From: DATCRE01 sp964235605
GTDB lineage: Bacteria > Bacteroidota > Bacteroidia > Cytophagales > Cyclobacteriaceae
Reading direction: 5' to 3'
Length of the DNA stretch: 63,161 nt
Assembly (NCBI GenBank): GCA_964235605.1
Contig: CAXSCR010000019.1
Coordinates: 1-63,161, forward strand
Position 1 is the first letter of the stretch; every line of letters starts with the position of its first letter. A program made the position numbers and the translations under genes. Positions 55,356 through 63,161 of the stretch are shown in pieces. The notes below the pieces were generated by a model. It was given only the letters and a program-made list of their open reading frames with translations. It was not told the origin of the DNA and did no database searches.

Positions 55356-56333
55356 TTATTTTAAAAGATCACTAAAATCGTTGTTCGATAAAGAGGCTGA
55401 AGAAGCAATTCTAACTTGATCGCTGTTAGCTAATTTAAACTCGCTATCAGGATTAAATGAGTCAAGTAGTTTCAACCCTTCTTTTTCATAAGTGGCATTA
55501 TCAAGGTCTATAGAACGCATGAAGTCACCAGAATAGCTTATGGCCTTTTTCATGTTGGCCAGCTTGCTAGCAATATCTTCCTTTAAATACTCCATAGATT
55601 GTTCAACCATGAGTTTCTTTTCAGGATCACCCTTGAAAATCTTCAAAGCAGACGTTAATGCCCTATTACCTGAAGATACCGACTTATATAGGTCACGTTT
55701 AAGTTCTAGCTCATTTCTTGCATCTTCAATAAGATAAGCACTATTCTTGTGAATACGCGTTAGGTAATCGCCAATGCGAAAGAGATTATCGCGTATGGGT
55801 GTAAGTTGCTTAATATACTCATTTAATCGTCCTATCTGGCGAGTTGCATTACCCAACTCGGGCAGCATATCTCTTTCTTTCGCCGTTTGGGCCTTCAACA
55901 TTAACTTACTTTTTTCACTTTCCTTTTCTTTAATCTTAAGGTCAATCTTTTCCTTTTGTCCATCAACCTCAATTGATTGCTGATATAATTTTTCACGTTC
56001 TTGTTCCATATCTTTAATATAGTCTTCAGCTATAATGAAAGGATCAAGTTGGATTACTATACCCACTAACTTCTTCATAAGTATTTCATAGAAATAGAAA
56101 AGGCTTAACCTAAGTTTTCTATGGGTGATTGCATAAAGGAATACGCCCAAGCAAGCTAAAGCAATTCCAAAATTTACTGTGTTCCACACAATAGCTGTGA
56201 AAATGGGAAGCACATAGTACCCTATGGCACCTAGAATTCCTAAACCAATAAGGGTACCGAATTTTCCGCCTGGTCTTGACCAGTACGATTTCAATTGTTG
56301 TTGTGTCTCTGTAGGAAAGATTTGTGTTTCCAT
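55356..56333 (-). CDS. Two-TM protein with long PspA-like coiled coil
   Basis: The 325-residue protein has two membrane helices (about 25-42 and 50-69) and then a long charged coiled coil (about 100-260; YIKDMEQEREKLYQQSIEVD, then SEKSKLMLKAQTAKERD). The tail includes KEDIASKLANMKKAISYSGD. The coil has the Glu/Lys/Arg heptads and length of PspA/Vipp1-type proteins, but I cannot show homology. It begins 2 bp after the preceding gene and ends 19 bp before the substrate-binding/OmpA gene, so it belongs to the same operon. Confidence 0.82.
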   Translation of the reverse strand: METQIFPTETQQQLKSYWSRPGGKFGTLIGLGILGAIGYYVLPIFTAIVWNTVNFGIALACLGVFLYAITHRKLRLSLFYFYEILMKKLVGIVIQLDPFIIAEDYIKDMEQEREKLYQQSIEVDGQKEKIDLKIKEKESEKSKLMLKAQTAKERDMLPELGNATRQIGRLNEYIKQLTPIRDNLFRIGDYLTRIHKNSAYLIEDARNELELKRDLYKSVSSGNRALTSALKIFKGDPEKKLMVEQSMEYLKEDIASKLANMKKAISYSGDFMRSIDLDNATYEKEGLKLLDSFNPDSEFKLANSDQVRIASSASLSNNDFSDLLK

Positions 56334-56335
56334 AG

Positions 56336-56998
56336 TTATAAGATTGTCTGTATTTTATTTATGTCTTCAGATATTTTTCTAATCATAGCTTCACTTGCAA
56401 TAGTATAGCCTTGCTTATTTCTAGCAAGTTTACCTTCTTCTTCACCAACAATTGTTTGAAGTTTACCAATGGTAGTTTGCGAATCGTTTATCTCCTTAGT
56501 TAACTTTTGAATGAGCTCTGAATTCCTAATAATTTTTTCGTTCAACTCATCTAGCTCTTTCCTCTTGCTTCCGATGTCCTTCTCACTTTTTTCATTTACT
56601 ATTTTTTCAAAGTGAGCCTTGTCTAAACTTATTAGCTCTTTGTACTTACCGGCTGTTTCAATAAGTTTGGTTTTAGTCAGACCTTGTATAGCTAACGATG
56701 CATATGTGGCCGAGAACCGTGCTCTTTCGTCTGCAATGTGAGTCGCCAGCGTTTCTGACATTTTCCAGAATTCATAATAGTCTGGACCTGGCAGATTAGC
56801 CTGATCAAAAATTTTTTCGAAGTGTTTCTCAAACTTATCAAACTCATCAGCATTCAAAACCTTACCCGCTGTGTAGCTGATAGGTTTAGAGTTTGATGGT
56901 GATGGTGCTGAAGGTGCTGATCTATCAGCAGAGGTCTTTGCTGGTTCCTCTTCGAATTCCACGAAAAGGCCCATAGCTTTTTTAAAAATGCCAGCCAT
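56336..56998 (-). CDS. Cytoplasmic coiled-coil protein, first gene of the OmpA-linked operon
   Basis: The 220-residue protein starts with an amphipathic helix (AGIFKKAMGLFVEF), a Ser/Pro-rich linker (about 18-42), a helical domain (45-115; NADEFDKFEKHFEKIFDQAN) and a coiled coil (about 125-215). There is no signal peptide or membrane segment. The N-terminal helix could bind the inner membrane. It is the first gene of the five-gene operon. I do not recognise a named family. Confidence 0.78.
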   Translation of the reverse strand: MAGIFKKAMGLFVEFEEEPAKTSADRSAPSAPSPSNSKPISYTAGKVLNADEFDKFEKHFEKIFDQANLPGPDYYEFWKMSETLATHIADERARFSATYASLAIQGLTKTKLIETAGKYKELISLDKAHFEKIVNEKSEKDIGSKRKELDELNEKIIRNSELIQKLTKEINDSQTTIGKLQTIVGEEEGKLARNKQGYTIASEAMIRKISEDINKIQTIL

Positions 56999-57039
56999 AG
57001 CTTTAATTAGATAGTACGGGTTAAATGATGACGTTCAGT

Positions 57040-57047
57040 CAAATATA
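57040..57047 (-). promoter_or_regulatory. Candidate -7 element of the OmpA-linked operon
   Basis: On the minus strand this reads TATATTTG, matching TAnnTTTG, 41 bp before the first start codon of the operon. No TTTG is seen at the proper distance upstream, so it is tentative. Confidence 0.35.
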
Positions 57048-57637
57048 ATTAGAAAGAAAACAAAAGGCAGCCTTTCGTAAGGTTTAGCTTGTGATTAACT
57101 GGTCTTAAGTAAAAGGGAATAAGGGATAAAGATAATTATGGAAGGTGGATCGCTGATCATTTCTCTTATAGTGGTTAGAATTGAGAGATTAAACGAAGAT
57201 TAATAGGTTAGGATGCTCTTTTACTTAAAATATTTATTCAAAGGTAAGTACTAATAATCGGTTACCTTTTATAATCGATAGCTTGGGTATGAGAAAAGGA
57301 TGCGTATTATGTCTATTAAAATGAATTGGTAGCCACCTCCGTCACCTTAAACCGATGATCTTCAATTAACTCATACTTCCGTTAACCATTCTTGGTAAAT
57401 GCCATTATAATCATAGGACTCCTAAGGAAGTTGTTTTAATTGCGAGTATGCCAGGTGTGAATGGTTCTACATTGGTAGATACTAGCTTTTCCATTAATTC
57501 GTGCTCATAATATCTGGAATGCCGGGTGCCACAATGCTTCCGGATTTAACCTCATATCGATCTGACTTTTGCTGTAGATTTTCAGTCCAGAATCTAAAAG
57601 GTAATATCCATTTTCTTTACACCATGTAAGAATCGAT
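57048..57637 (-). other. Intergenic region with possible decayed coding sequence
   Basis: Just after the AraC gene (57400-57630, minus strand) one frame reads ILTWCKENGYYLLDSGLKIY and continues past a stop, with neighbouring frames giving SYDYNGIYQEWLTEV and KYELIEDHRFKVTEVAT. These pieces look like a frameshifted, stop-riddled remnant, but I cannot name a parent. The part nearer 57048 shows nothing. Confidence 0.35.
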
Positions 57638-58510
57638 TTAATTTGCGAGAACTAAACGCTGATCGCGGCATTTGCGGGCAAATTCTTTAGGGCCGACACC
57701 ATATTGTTTAAAAAAACATTTATTAAAATATGATTGGCTATTAAACCCAACCTCCAATGCTATTTGACTAATAGCCATATCACCTTCTTCTAGAAGTTTT
57801 AAACTTTTCTTTAAACGGATGGACTTGATAAATTCTTGAACGCCTTGCCCAGTTATCGCCTTAAATTTGATATATAATACACTTTTACTCATCGCCATGT
57901 GTGTGCAGATTTCCTTATAATCAAGATTTGGGTTGGCCATATCTTGATCAATTAATTGAATTATCTTGTCAATGAATTCTCGATCACCTTTGTTTTTTGG
58001 AATGTTCTCTAACTTAAATGAATTACTTTCTTCTATATGTCGAACTTCTGTGGTTTCCCCTGTAGCATATAAATTAAACCCTTGGTCTGCTTGTGTATCA
58101 GTCATCTTTGAAAGTGAATAGAGCAGCTTCAATTCTTCAATACTCCTTTTCAATTCTTGGTTTTGTAATAGTATTTGCTCATGTCTATTTAAGATCTTAT
58201 CCGATTGCAGCTTTATTTCTTCATTTCGTGCTATTAAATAGTTCTGTGCAAGTATAAGCTCTTGTGTACGTTTTGATACATCAGTGACTAATGCTTCTTT
58301 AACGTTATCTCTCCTAGAAAAAAATTTGAAATAAAAAAATGATAACAACCCACCCAAAATAAGTGGTGCTGTTATGGTTAACAATCCATCACTCCTCCAA
58401 AAATGTAGCGTCATTGGATCGTTAGAACTTGTAGAATAATTCTGGCAAAACGTGGTAATGCAAATAATAACAAAAAGGATAATGAGTAAAATTTTCTTTT
58501 GGGTCTTCAT
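57638..58510 (-). CDS. Membrane-anchored AraC-family regulator
   Basis: The 290-residue protein has an N-terminal hydrophobic segment (about 7-22), a second membrane helix (about 43-65), a coiled coil (about 85-130) and a C-terminal AraC DNA-binding domain (about 190-285: MSKSVLYIKFKAITGQGVQEFIKSIRL, IALEVGFNSQSYFNKCFFKQYGVGPKEF compressed to its start). The DNA-binding part resembles that of Bacteroidota hybrid two-component proteins, but the sensor and kinase are missing. A membrane-bound regulator could sense an envelope signal. The neighbouring OmpA-linked operon downstream is one candidate target. Confidence 0.88.
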   Translation of the reverse strand: MKTQKKILLIILFVIICITTFCQNYSTSSNDPMTLHFWRSDGLLTITAPLILGGLLSFFYFKFFSRRDNVKEALVTDVSKRTQELILAQNYLIARNEEIKLQSDKILNRHEQILLQNQELKRSIEELKLLYSLSKMTDTQADQGFNLYATGETTEVRHIEESNSFKLENIPKNKGDREFIDKIIQLIDQDMANPNLDYKEICTHMAMSKSVLYIKFKAITGQGVQEFIKSIRLKKSLKLLEEGDMAISQIALEVGFNSQSYFNKCFFKQYGVGPKEFARKCRDQRLVLAN

Positions 58511-59271
58511 ATAATCATGTTTAGTATTAAACTTATTACTATTAGCAGTAACAGATTATGATACTGATAATTATAAAGCCATCAATTTGAACTAAAGGAA
58601 GATAAAACGCTATAAATTTTATGAATCAAATATCGTAATATGAAGAATGAGATTGCATGATTACCGTATTTTTTTTTGAAGAATTATTCCGGTAAAGTTT
58701 TATGTAAACGGTATATATGTTTAAACTTGGGGGCCTTGATCCAAACAATCGATTTCTAAGTGAAGGTTGCAATACGTTCAGCGTACCATTAAACCAAAGG
58801 CCGGGGTAATAATTATATTAAAATAATTATCTAAGTAAATGTTGTGAACAGACGATTGTTCAGACTCTAATGCTTACAATCGATTTCTAAGATTTATCTT
58901 TATAAAAGATCATCATTTTAATGATAATACTATCAATTTAATATTTCAGGAAGATTTGCATTAATAATGGGCTGCATTGTTACTTGTACATTAAATAAAA
59001 CACTGCTCAGTATATCTAATGCAAAGATCTAAGCAAAAGGGAAATAAAAATTGCTATATGATTTAAGGTAATGCCAATTCCCTACTACTTCATTCGATTT
59101 CTAAAATTGATTCTATGAAATTGGCTTTAAAATAGCCCCCTAACCTGCTATATAAAATCAAAGATGATAACCTAGCAACATTAGGAATGATGTACAAAAT
59201 ATCGAGGCTGTTTTACAAAACGCGGTGTGCAAATCTTCTGACTTTTACTCCTCAAACATTAAGATTGGTCT
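58511..59271. promoter_or_regulatory. Intergenic control region with repeated 16-mer and dyad
   Basis: The 16-mer ACAATCGATTTCTAAG occurs exactly at 58745-58760 and 58876-58891. A third partial copy TCGATTTCTAA is at 59094-59104. A dyad TGAACA-N6-TGTTCA lies at 58845-58862, just before the second copy. These could be binding sites controlling the divergent AraC gene or the metalloprotease gene. No open frame is convincing. Confidence 0.55.
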
Positions 59272-62200
59272 ATGGAGAAATTTTCACCCTCAATTAGGAG
59301 TAGCAGCATTCTCTGCGTTCTCCTTGTTTTAGCAAGCGCTTTATCGTATGCATCAACTTATGATGGATCAGAAATGTTATTTAAACAACCGGATGGTAGT
59401 TCAGTAAAAGTAAAAGTGTGGGGAGATGAGTATTACCAAAGGATCGAAAGTATTGATGGCTATACACTAATTAGGAATCAAAAAGGTTGGATATGCTATG
59501 CCATTCTAAACGTAAGCAATACAGAACTAGTTAGTACTGAATTTATATACAAGGGAAAGTCCATCGCTTCATTAAAAGGATTTCCATACCTTCAAAAAGG
59601 ACTAAAGCTTAAAAATGAAATAGTCGCTACAAAAAGAAAGGCGGTGAAATTACAGCTGGAGAAAGGAGCGCCTCCATTAAAACCAAGAAAAAAAATAAAC
59701 CACACATCCTCGTCAGCAGCGCGGGGCACTTTACTAGATAAGGTACAGGGACTTGCTATACTAATCGATTTCTCTGATGAGCCAGCATCTATTGACAAGC
59801 CCGCACTTGAAAGATATTTTAATGCTGTTGGTTATAATGAGTTTTATAATAATGGGTCAGTAAGAGATTATTTTTTGGAAGTCTCAGGAGGTATACTTGA
59901 TTACTCCAATACAGTAACTGGGTACTATAGAGCGAAGTATCCTAAAACTTATTACGATGGTAACACGCCTTATGGTAAAACCAATGAGTTACTTCAAGAA
60001 GCTTACGAATGGTTAGATAGCCAAGGATTTGATTTCTCCACGTTAACAACAGAATCAGGAGAGGTTCGGGCAGTGAATTTTTATTATGCGGGATATCCTT
60101 CACAAGGATGGACTTACGGTTTATGGCCTCACATGTCATACCAGTCCTTTTATTCGAATGATGGAGTACATATAGGGCGCTATCAAATAACAAATATTGG
60201 TTCTAGTTTAACACTGGCGACTACTTGTCATGAGAATGGACATATGGTGATGGGATGGCCTGACCTTTACGATTATGGTTATGATGGTTTTGCCTCTGCG
60301 GGGTTAGGGTATTTTTGTTTAATGGCGTATCCGGGTGCAAGTAATAATCCTGTTCCACCAAATCCTTACCTAAGAGATATTGCAGGATGGGAAAATGTAA
60401 CACCTATTAATTCATTCAATGGAAATATTACGTTAACTTCCAATACAAATAATTCATATAGATATGATAAGCCCGATAGCCCTAACGAATACTTTTTAAT
60501 TGAAAGTAGAACTATGACGCGCAGAAATATTTCCCTACCTGATGAAGGACTTCTTATTTGGCATATTGATCAATATGGATATAATGAATATCAAGCTATG
60601 ACAAGCGATCGCCACTTTTTAGTATCGCTAGAGCAAGCTGATGGTCGCTATGAATTGGAGAGCGCCTCTAGCTGGGGTGACTCCAATGATGCATTCAAAA
60701 CAAAATCAAATAATACATTTAATGACTATACATCACCCGATGCATTATGGTGGAATGGAACTAGATCTAATCTCTCGATTACCAATATTAGTGGGGTGGG
60801 CAGTACCATGACGGCAACAGTAGGTCAATCAACTAACGCTTTACCAGCACCAGATAATCTCAACATAAGTGAAAATGAATACGGCATTAAGCTAACATGG
60901 AAGGATAATTCTATTAATGAGACAGGTTTTAAAATTGAAAGACGGTTTGAACAGGGGCCTTACGCAATCGTAGCAACCGTTGCTAGCAATACCATCTCTT
61001 ACACTGATAATACTAGTTTGAGCTCAAGTGGAACCTATACGTATAGATTATACGCATTCACTGAAACAAATGGATCGCCTTATTCATCTGAAGTTTCGGT
61101 GGTACAAAATCAATCACCATGGTTTGGATACCCAGAATCACTTTACAGTGTTATTGAAGCCGAAAATTTTGATTTTGGCGGTGAAAGCATTGCTTATCAC
61201 AACGTAGACGGAATCAATACAGGTAACCAATACCGTGCAGAAGCAGTAGACTTCATTGAGGCTTGCAGTGAAGGTGGCTTCAACATCAGGTATATCAAAA
61301 CTGGTGAATGGATGGAGTATACGATTCAAGTTCCCATCTCAGATACATACGAGATCAGTACACGGGTTTCCTCTGATACCTCAACAGGAAAATTCAGACT
61401 GGAATTAAATGGGCAAAACATTACAGGTACTTTATCTGTGCCCTCAACAAATGGATGGCAAAATTGGACGTCGGTTAAAAGTGAATCTTACTTAACAGAA
61501 GGTATACATGTCTTACGGTTCTACGCGGAGGGTCCAGATTTTAATGTTAATAGTTTTAGGTTTAACAATAAACCGAAGGTTAGCCTCTTAACCCCTGCCA
61601 ATTACTCATCCTATAATGCATTAGCTAATATTTTGATTAGTGCAGATGCTTTCGATCCAAATGGATCGATTTTAAAAGTGGAATTCTACCAAGGATCTGT
61701 ATTGTTAGGGACCTCGACAAGTTATCCGTACGAATTTAATTGGACCAATGCACCTGTAGGATCCTACACTATAACCGCACGCGTTTATGATTACGAAGAT
61801 GCTTGGACTAACGCTGAGCCTTTCTCTATTACGGTTAATACGGTTCTGAATAATCTGGCATTGAATAAACCCGTCACTGTTTCTTCTTCAGAGTCAGCTT
61901 CTTATGCAGGTTCGTTTGCTGTTGACGGAAATGGTGCAACACGTTGGGCAAGTCTTTTTACTGATCCCCAATACATTATTGTTGACTTAGGTCAGAATTA
62001 TGAAATTAATAGAGTTAAGATTAATTGGGAAGCGGCCTATGCAAAATCATTCAAAGTGCAATTCTCTAGCAACAATGTAAGCTGGACAACCATACAGGAG
62101 ATTTCAAATAACACTTCGCAAACAAATGATCTTACAGGCCTAGCAGGTACAGCTCGTTATGTAAAAATTAACGGTATTACACGCGCAACGGTCTATGGCT

Positions 62201-62919
62201 ATTCCATCTATGAATTAGAGGTGTATGGCAATCCACTTACTAGTACACCTAACATTGCGTACAACAAAACTGTTACAACCACCTCTAATGAAAATGGAGG
62301 TCTCACAGGCACGCTAGCAGTAGATGGCGATGAATCCACTCGTTGGGCAAGTAGATCTTTTAATAATCACAGTATTACCGTGGACTTAGGTAATATTTTT
62401 AACATTAATCGTGTAAAGATTGTCTGGGAAGCTGCTTATGGAAAAGATTATCAAGTACAAGGTTCAACAGACAACATTACTTGGTCCAACCTTAAAGATA
62501 TCCAAGGCAACTCTGCACTTATTAATGACCTTACTAATTTAACAGGCGCAGCACGTTATATAAAAGTAAACTGCATTAACAGAGGTACAATTTATGGATT
62601 TTCTATCTATGAATTAGAGGTTTACGGAACGCTTTCAGCCGCACATCCTATGCCTTCTCACGAACAAAATAACATGGTAGTATATCCGCATCCATCCAAT
62701 GAGACTGTAAACGTTATTATTCCCTCTAATAAAAAGGATGTCATATCAGCCACAATGTACAGTCAATATTCTCAAAAGGTAGGTGAGAAGACCATTGAAG
62801 CAAGTGAAGAAATCACAACCATTGCCTTAGATGTACAGGGAATAGCAGAAGGAATTTATATGCTATCTGTAAAAACGGCTTCAGGAAATTACACAAGAAA
62901 AATCATAGTAAAGCACTAA
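59272..62919 (+). CDS. Secreted multidomain M6 metalloprotease with type IX sorting domain
   Basis: The 1215-residue protein has a signal peptide (to about 28), a propeptide, and an M6 (immune inhibitor A-like) protease at about 150-460 with the zinc motif H320-ENG-H324 followed by WPDLYDYG. Then come a fibronectin III domain (525-610), a CBM6-like carbohydrate-binding domain (625-765; IEAENFDFGG), a bacterial Ig-like domain (770-855), two F5/8 type C (discoidin) domains (859-985 and 993-1125; both with WASR/WAS and RVKI) and a type A sorting domain (1133-1215; VVYPHPSNETVNVI). The two discoidin domains are near repeats. It should be exported by the type IX system and attached or released to digest proteins in polysaccharide-rich material. 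Confidence 0.93.
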   Translation: MEKFSPSIRSSSILCVLLVLASALSYASTYDGSEMLFKQPDGSSVKVKVWGDEYYQRIESIDGYTLIRNQKGWICYAILNVSNTELVSTEFIYKGKSIASLKGFPYLQKGLKLKNEIVATKRKAVKLQLEKGAPPLKPRKKINHTSSSAARGTLLDKVQGLAILIDFSDEPASIDKPALERYFNAVGYNEFYNNGSVRDYFLEVSGGILDYSNTVTGYYRAKYPKTYYDGNTPYGKTNELLQEAYEWLDSQGFDFSTLTTESGEVRAVNFYYAGYPSQGWTYGLWPHMSYQSFYSNDGVHIGRYQITNIGSSLTLATTCHENGHMVMGWPDLYDYGYDGFASAGLGYFCLMAYPGASNNPVPPNPYLRDIAGWENVTPINSFNGNITLTSNTNNSYRYDKPDSPNEYFLIESRTMTRRNISLPDEGLLIWHIDQYGYNEYQAMTSDRHFLVSLEQADGRYELESASSWGDSNDAFKTKSNNTFNDYTSPDALWWNGTRSNLSITNISGVGSTMTATVGQSTNALPAPDNLNISENEYGIKLTWKDNSINETGFKIERRFEQGPYAIVATVASNTISYTDNTSLSSSGTYTYRLYAFTETNGSPYSSEVSVVQNQSPWFGYPESLYSVIEAENFDFGGESIAYHNVDGINTGNQYRAEAVDFIEACSEGGFNIRYIKTGEWMEYTIQVPISDTYEISTRVSSDTSTGKFRLELNGQNITGTLSVPSTNGWQNWTSVKSESYLTEGIHVLRFYAEGPDFNVNSFRFNNKPKVSLLTPANYSSYNALANILISADAFDPNGSILKVEFYQGSVLLGTSTSYPYEFNWTNAPVGSYTITARVYDYEDAWTNAEPFSITVNTVLNNLALNKPVTVSSSESASYAGSFAVDGNGATRWASLFTDPQYIIVDLGQNYEINRVKINWEAAYAKSFKVQFSSNNVSWTTIQEISNNTSQTNDLTGLAGTARYVKINGITRATVYGYSIYELEVYGNPLTSTPNIAYNKTVTTTSNENGGLTGTLAVDGDESTRWASRSFNNHSITVDLGNIFNINRVKIVWEAAYGKDYQVQGSTDNITWSNLKDIQGNSALINDLTNLTGAARYIKVNCINRGTIYGFSIYELEVYGTLSAAHPMPSHEQNNMVVYPHPSNETVNVIIPSNKKDVISATMYSQYSQKVGEKTIEASEEITTIALDVQGIAEGIYMLSVKTASGNYTRKIIVKH

Positions 62920-63053
62920 GTACACGTAACTAAATAATCCTTTGCGCTATGAATAACAAAATGCTTATTCATCGTTGGACTTGTTATAAAGATTCGAAGA
63001 TTCGTACTACTAATTAAATTAGAAGTAGTATCACTAAACCTGCCTGACGGACC

Positions 63054-63161
63054 ATCGAGTAGGCAGGTAGGGATTATTTCCCTACCTGCCCTCTCACACC
63101 ACCCTGGCGTACCGGTCTGGTACAGGGCGGTTTGAATAAAGTGATTGTTGATTTCTATGCT
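63054..63161 (-). mobile_element. 3' end of a group II intron (domains V and VI)
   Basis: Read on the minus strand, 63132-63098 forms a domain V-like hairpin: ACCGCCCTGTACC pairs with GGTAC, a GC bulge, then CAGGGTGGT. It is followed by GAGAGG, a 12-bp perfect hairpin (GGCAGGTAGGGA / TCCCTACCTGCC) and CCTACTCGAT. The A at 63060 is unpaired between flanking pairs and 7 nt from the end, as expected for the branch point in domain VI. The 3' splice site would be at 63054. The remaining intron, probably with a reverse transcriptase, lies beyond the window. It sits in antisense orientation 134 bp after the metalloprotease gene. Confidence 0.7.

Overview
The window is chromosomal DNA from a member of the Bacteroidota, most likely a Cytophagales-like, free-living, polymer-degrading heterotroph. 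The reasons are a perfect Bacteroidota-type promoter (TTTG, 19 bases, TACATTTG) in front of a tRNA gene, type IX secretion C-terminal sorting domains on two secreted enzymes together with a PorZ homologue, an alpha/beta-fused E1 dehydrogenase, a bacilliredoxin-like YtxJ and the recO-porZ-tdk gene order. No rRNA, CRISPR array or prophage was seen.

Layout. Positions 1-31800 are mostly housekeeping: the 5' end of gltB, mnmD, ispF, an M16 peptidase, a fused E1 dehydrogenase, a large basic repeat protein, ytxJ, a frameshifted osmC-like gene, recO, porZ, tdk, a ferredoxin, the cell-shape operon mreB-mreC-mreD-mrdA-rodA, purH, an omega-amidase, a secreted GH18 chitinase, two aminotransferases, def, ruvX, recR, clpS and a sodium:solute symporter. 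Several families of short intergenic word repeats lie between them. Positions 32060-34404 are a decay zone around tRNA-Ser(UGA): an ATL protein, a pseudogene in three pieces, a GloVer-repeat pseudogene and a fragment of a possible DNA-binding protein.

Positions 34670-38431 hold a Kai-type operon (response regulator, KaiC, KaiB, PAS histidine kinase) with no kaiA. A 336-bp non-autonomous transposable element (19-bp perfect terminal repeats, CTAA target duplication, 23-bp internal hairpin) lies at 39098-39433. An LpxR-like protein, a secreted protein and a divergent PRPP synthetase follow. Positions 42583-51322 carry chemotaxis genes (cheR apart, then a soluble multi-PAS receptor, cheW, cheD, cheY, cheB, cheA and a CheC-like gene). 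No flagellar gene is visible, so the output could be gliding or another process.

The most unusual locus is the five-gene operon at 56998-51980. It encodes a cytoplasmic coiled-coil protein, a two-TM coiled-coil protein, a membrane-anchored substrate-binding domain fused to an OmpA peptidoglycan-binding domain, one ABC permease and one ABC ATPase. It looks like an importer tied to the cell wall and to PspA-like coiled coils; I do not recognise a described system with this make-up. A membrane-anchored AraC regulator lies upstream. The window ends with a 1215-residue secreted M6 metalloprotease and, on the opposite strand, the 3' end (domains V and VI) of a group II intron that runs past the window edge.
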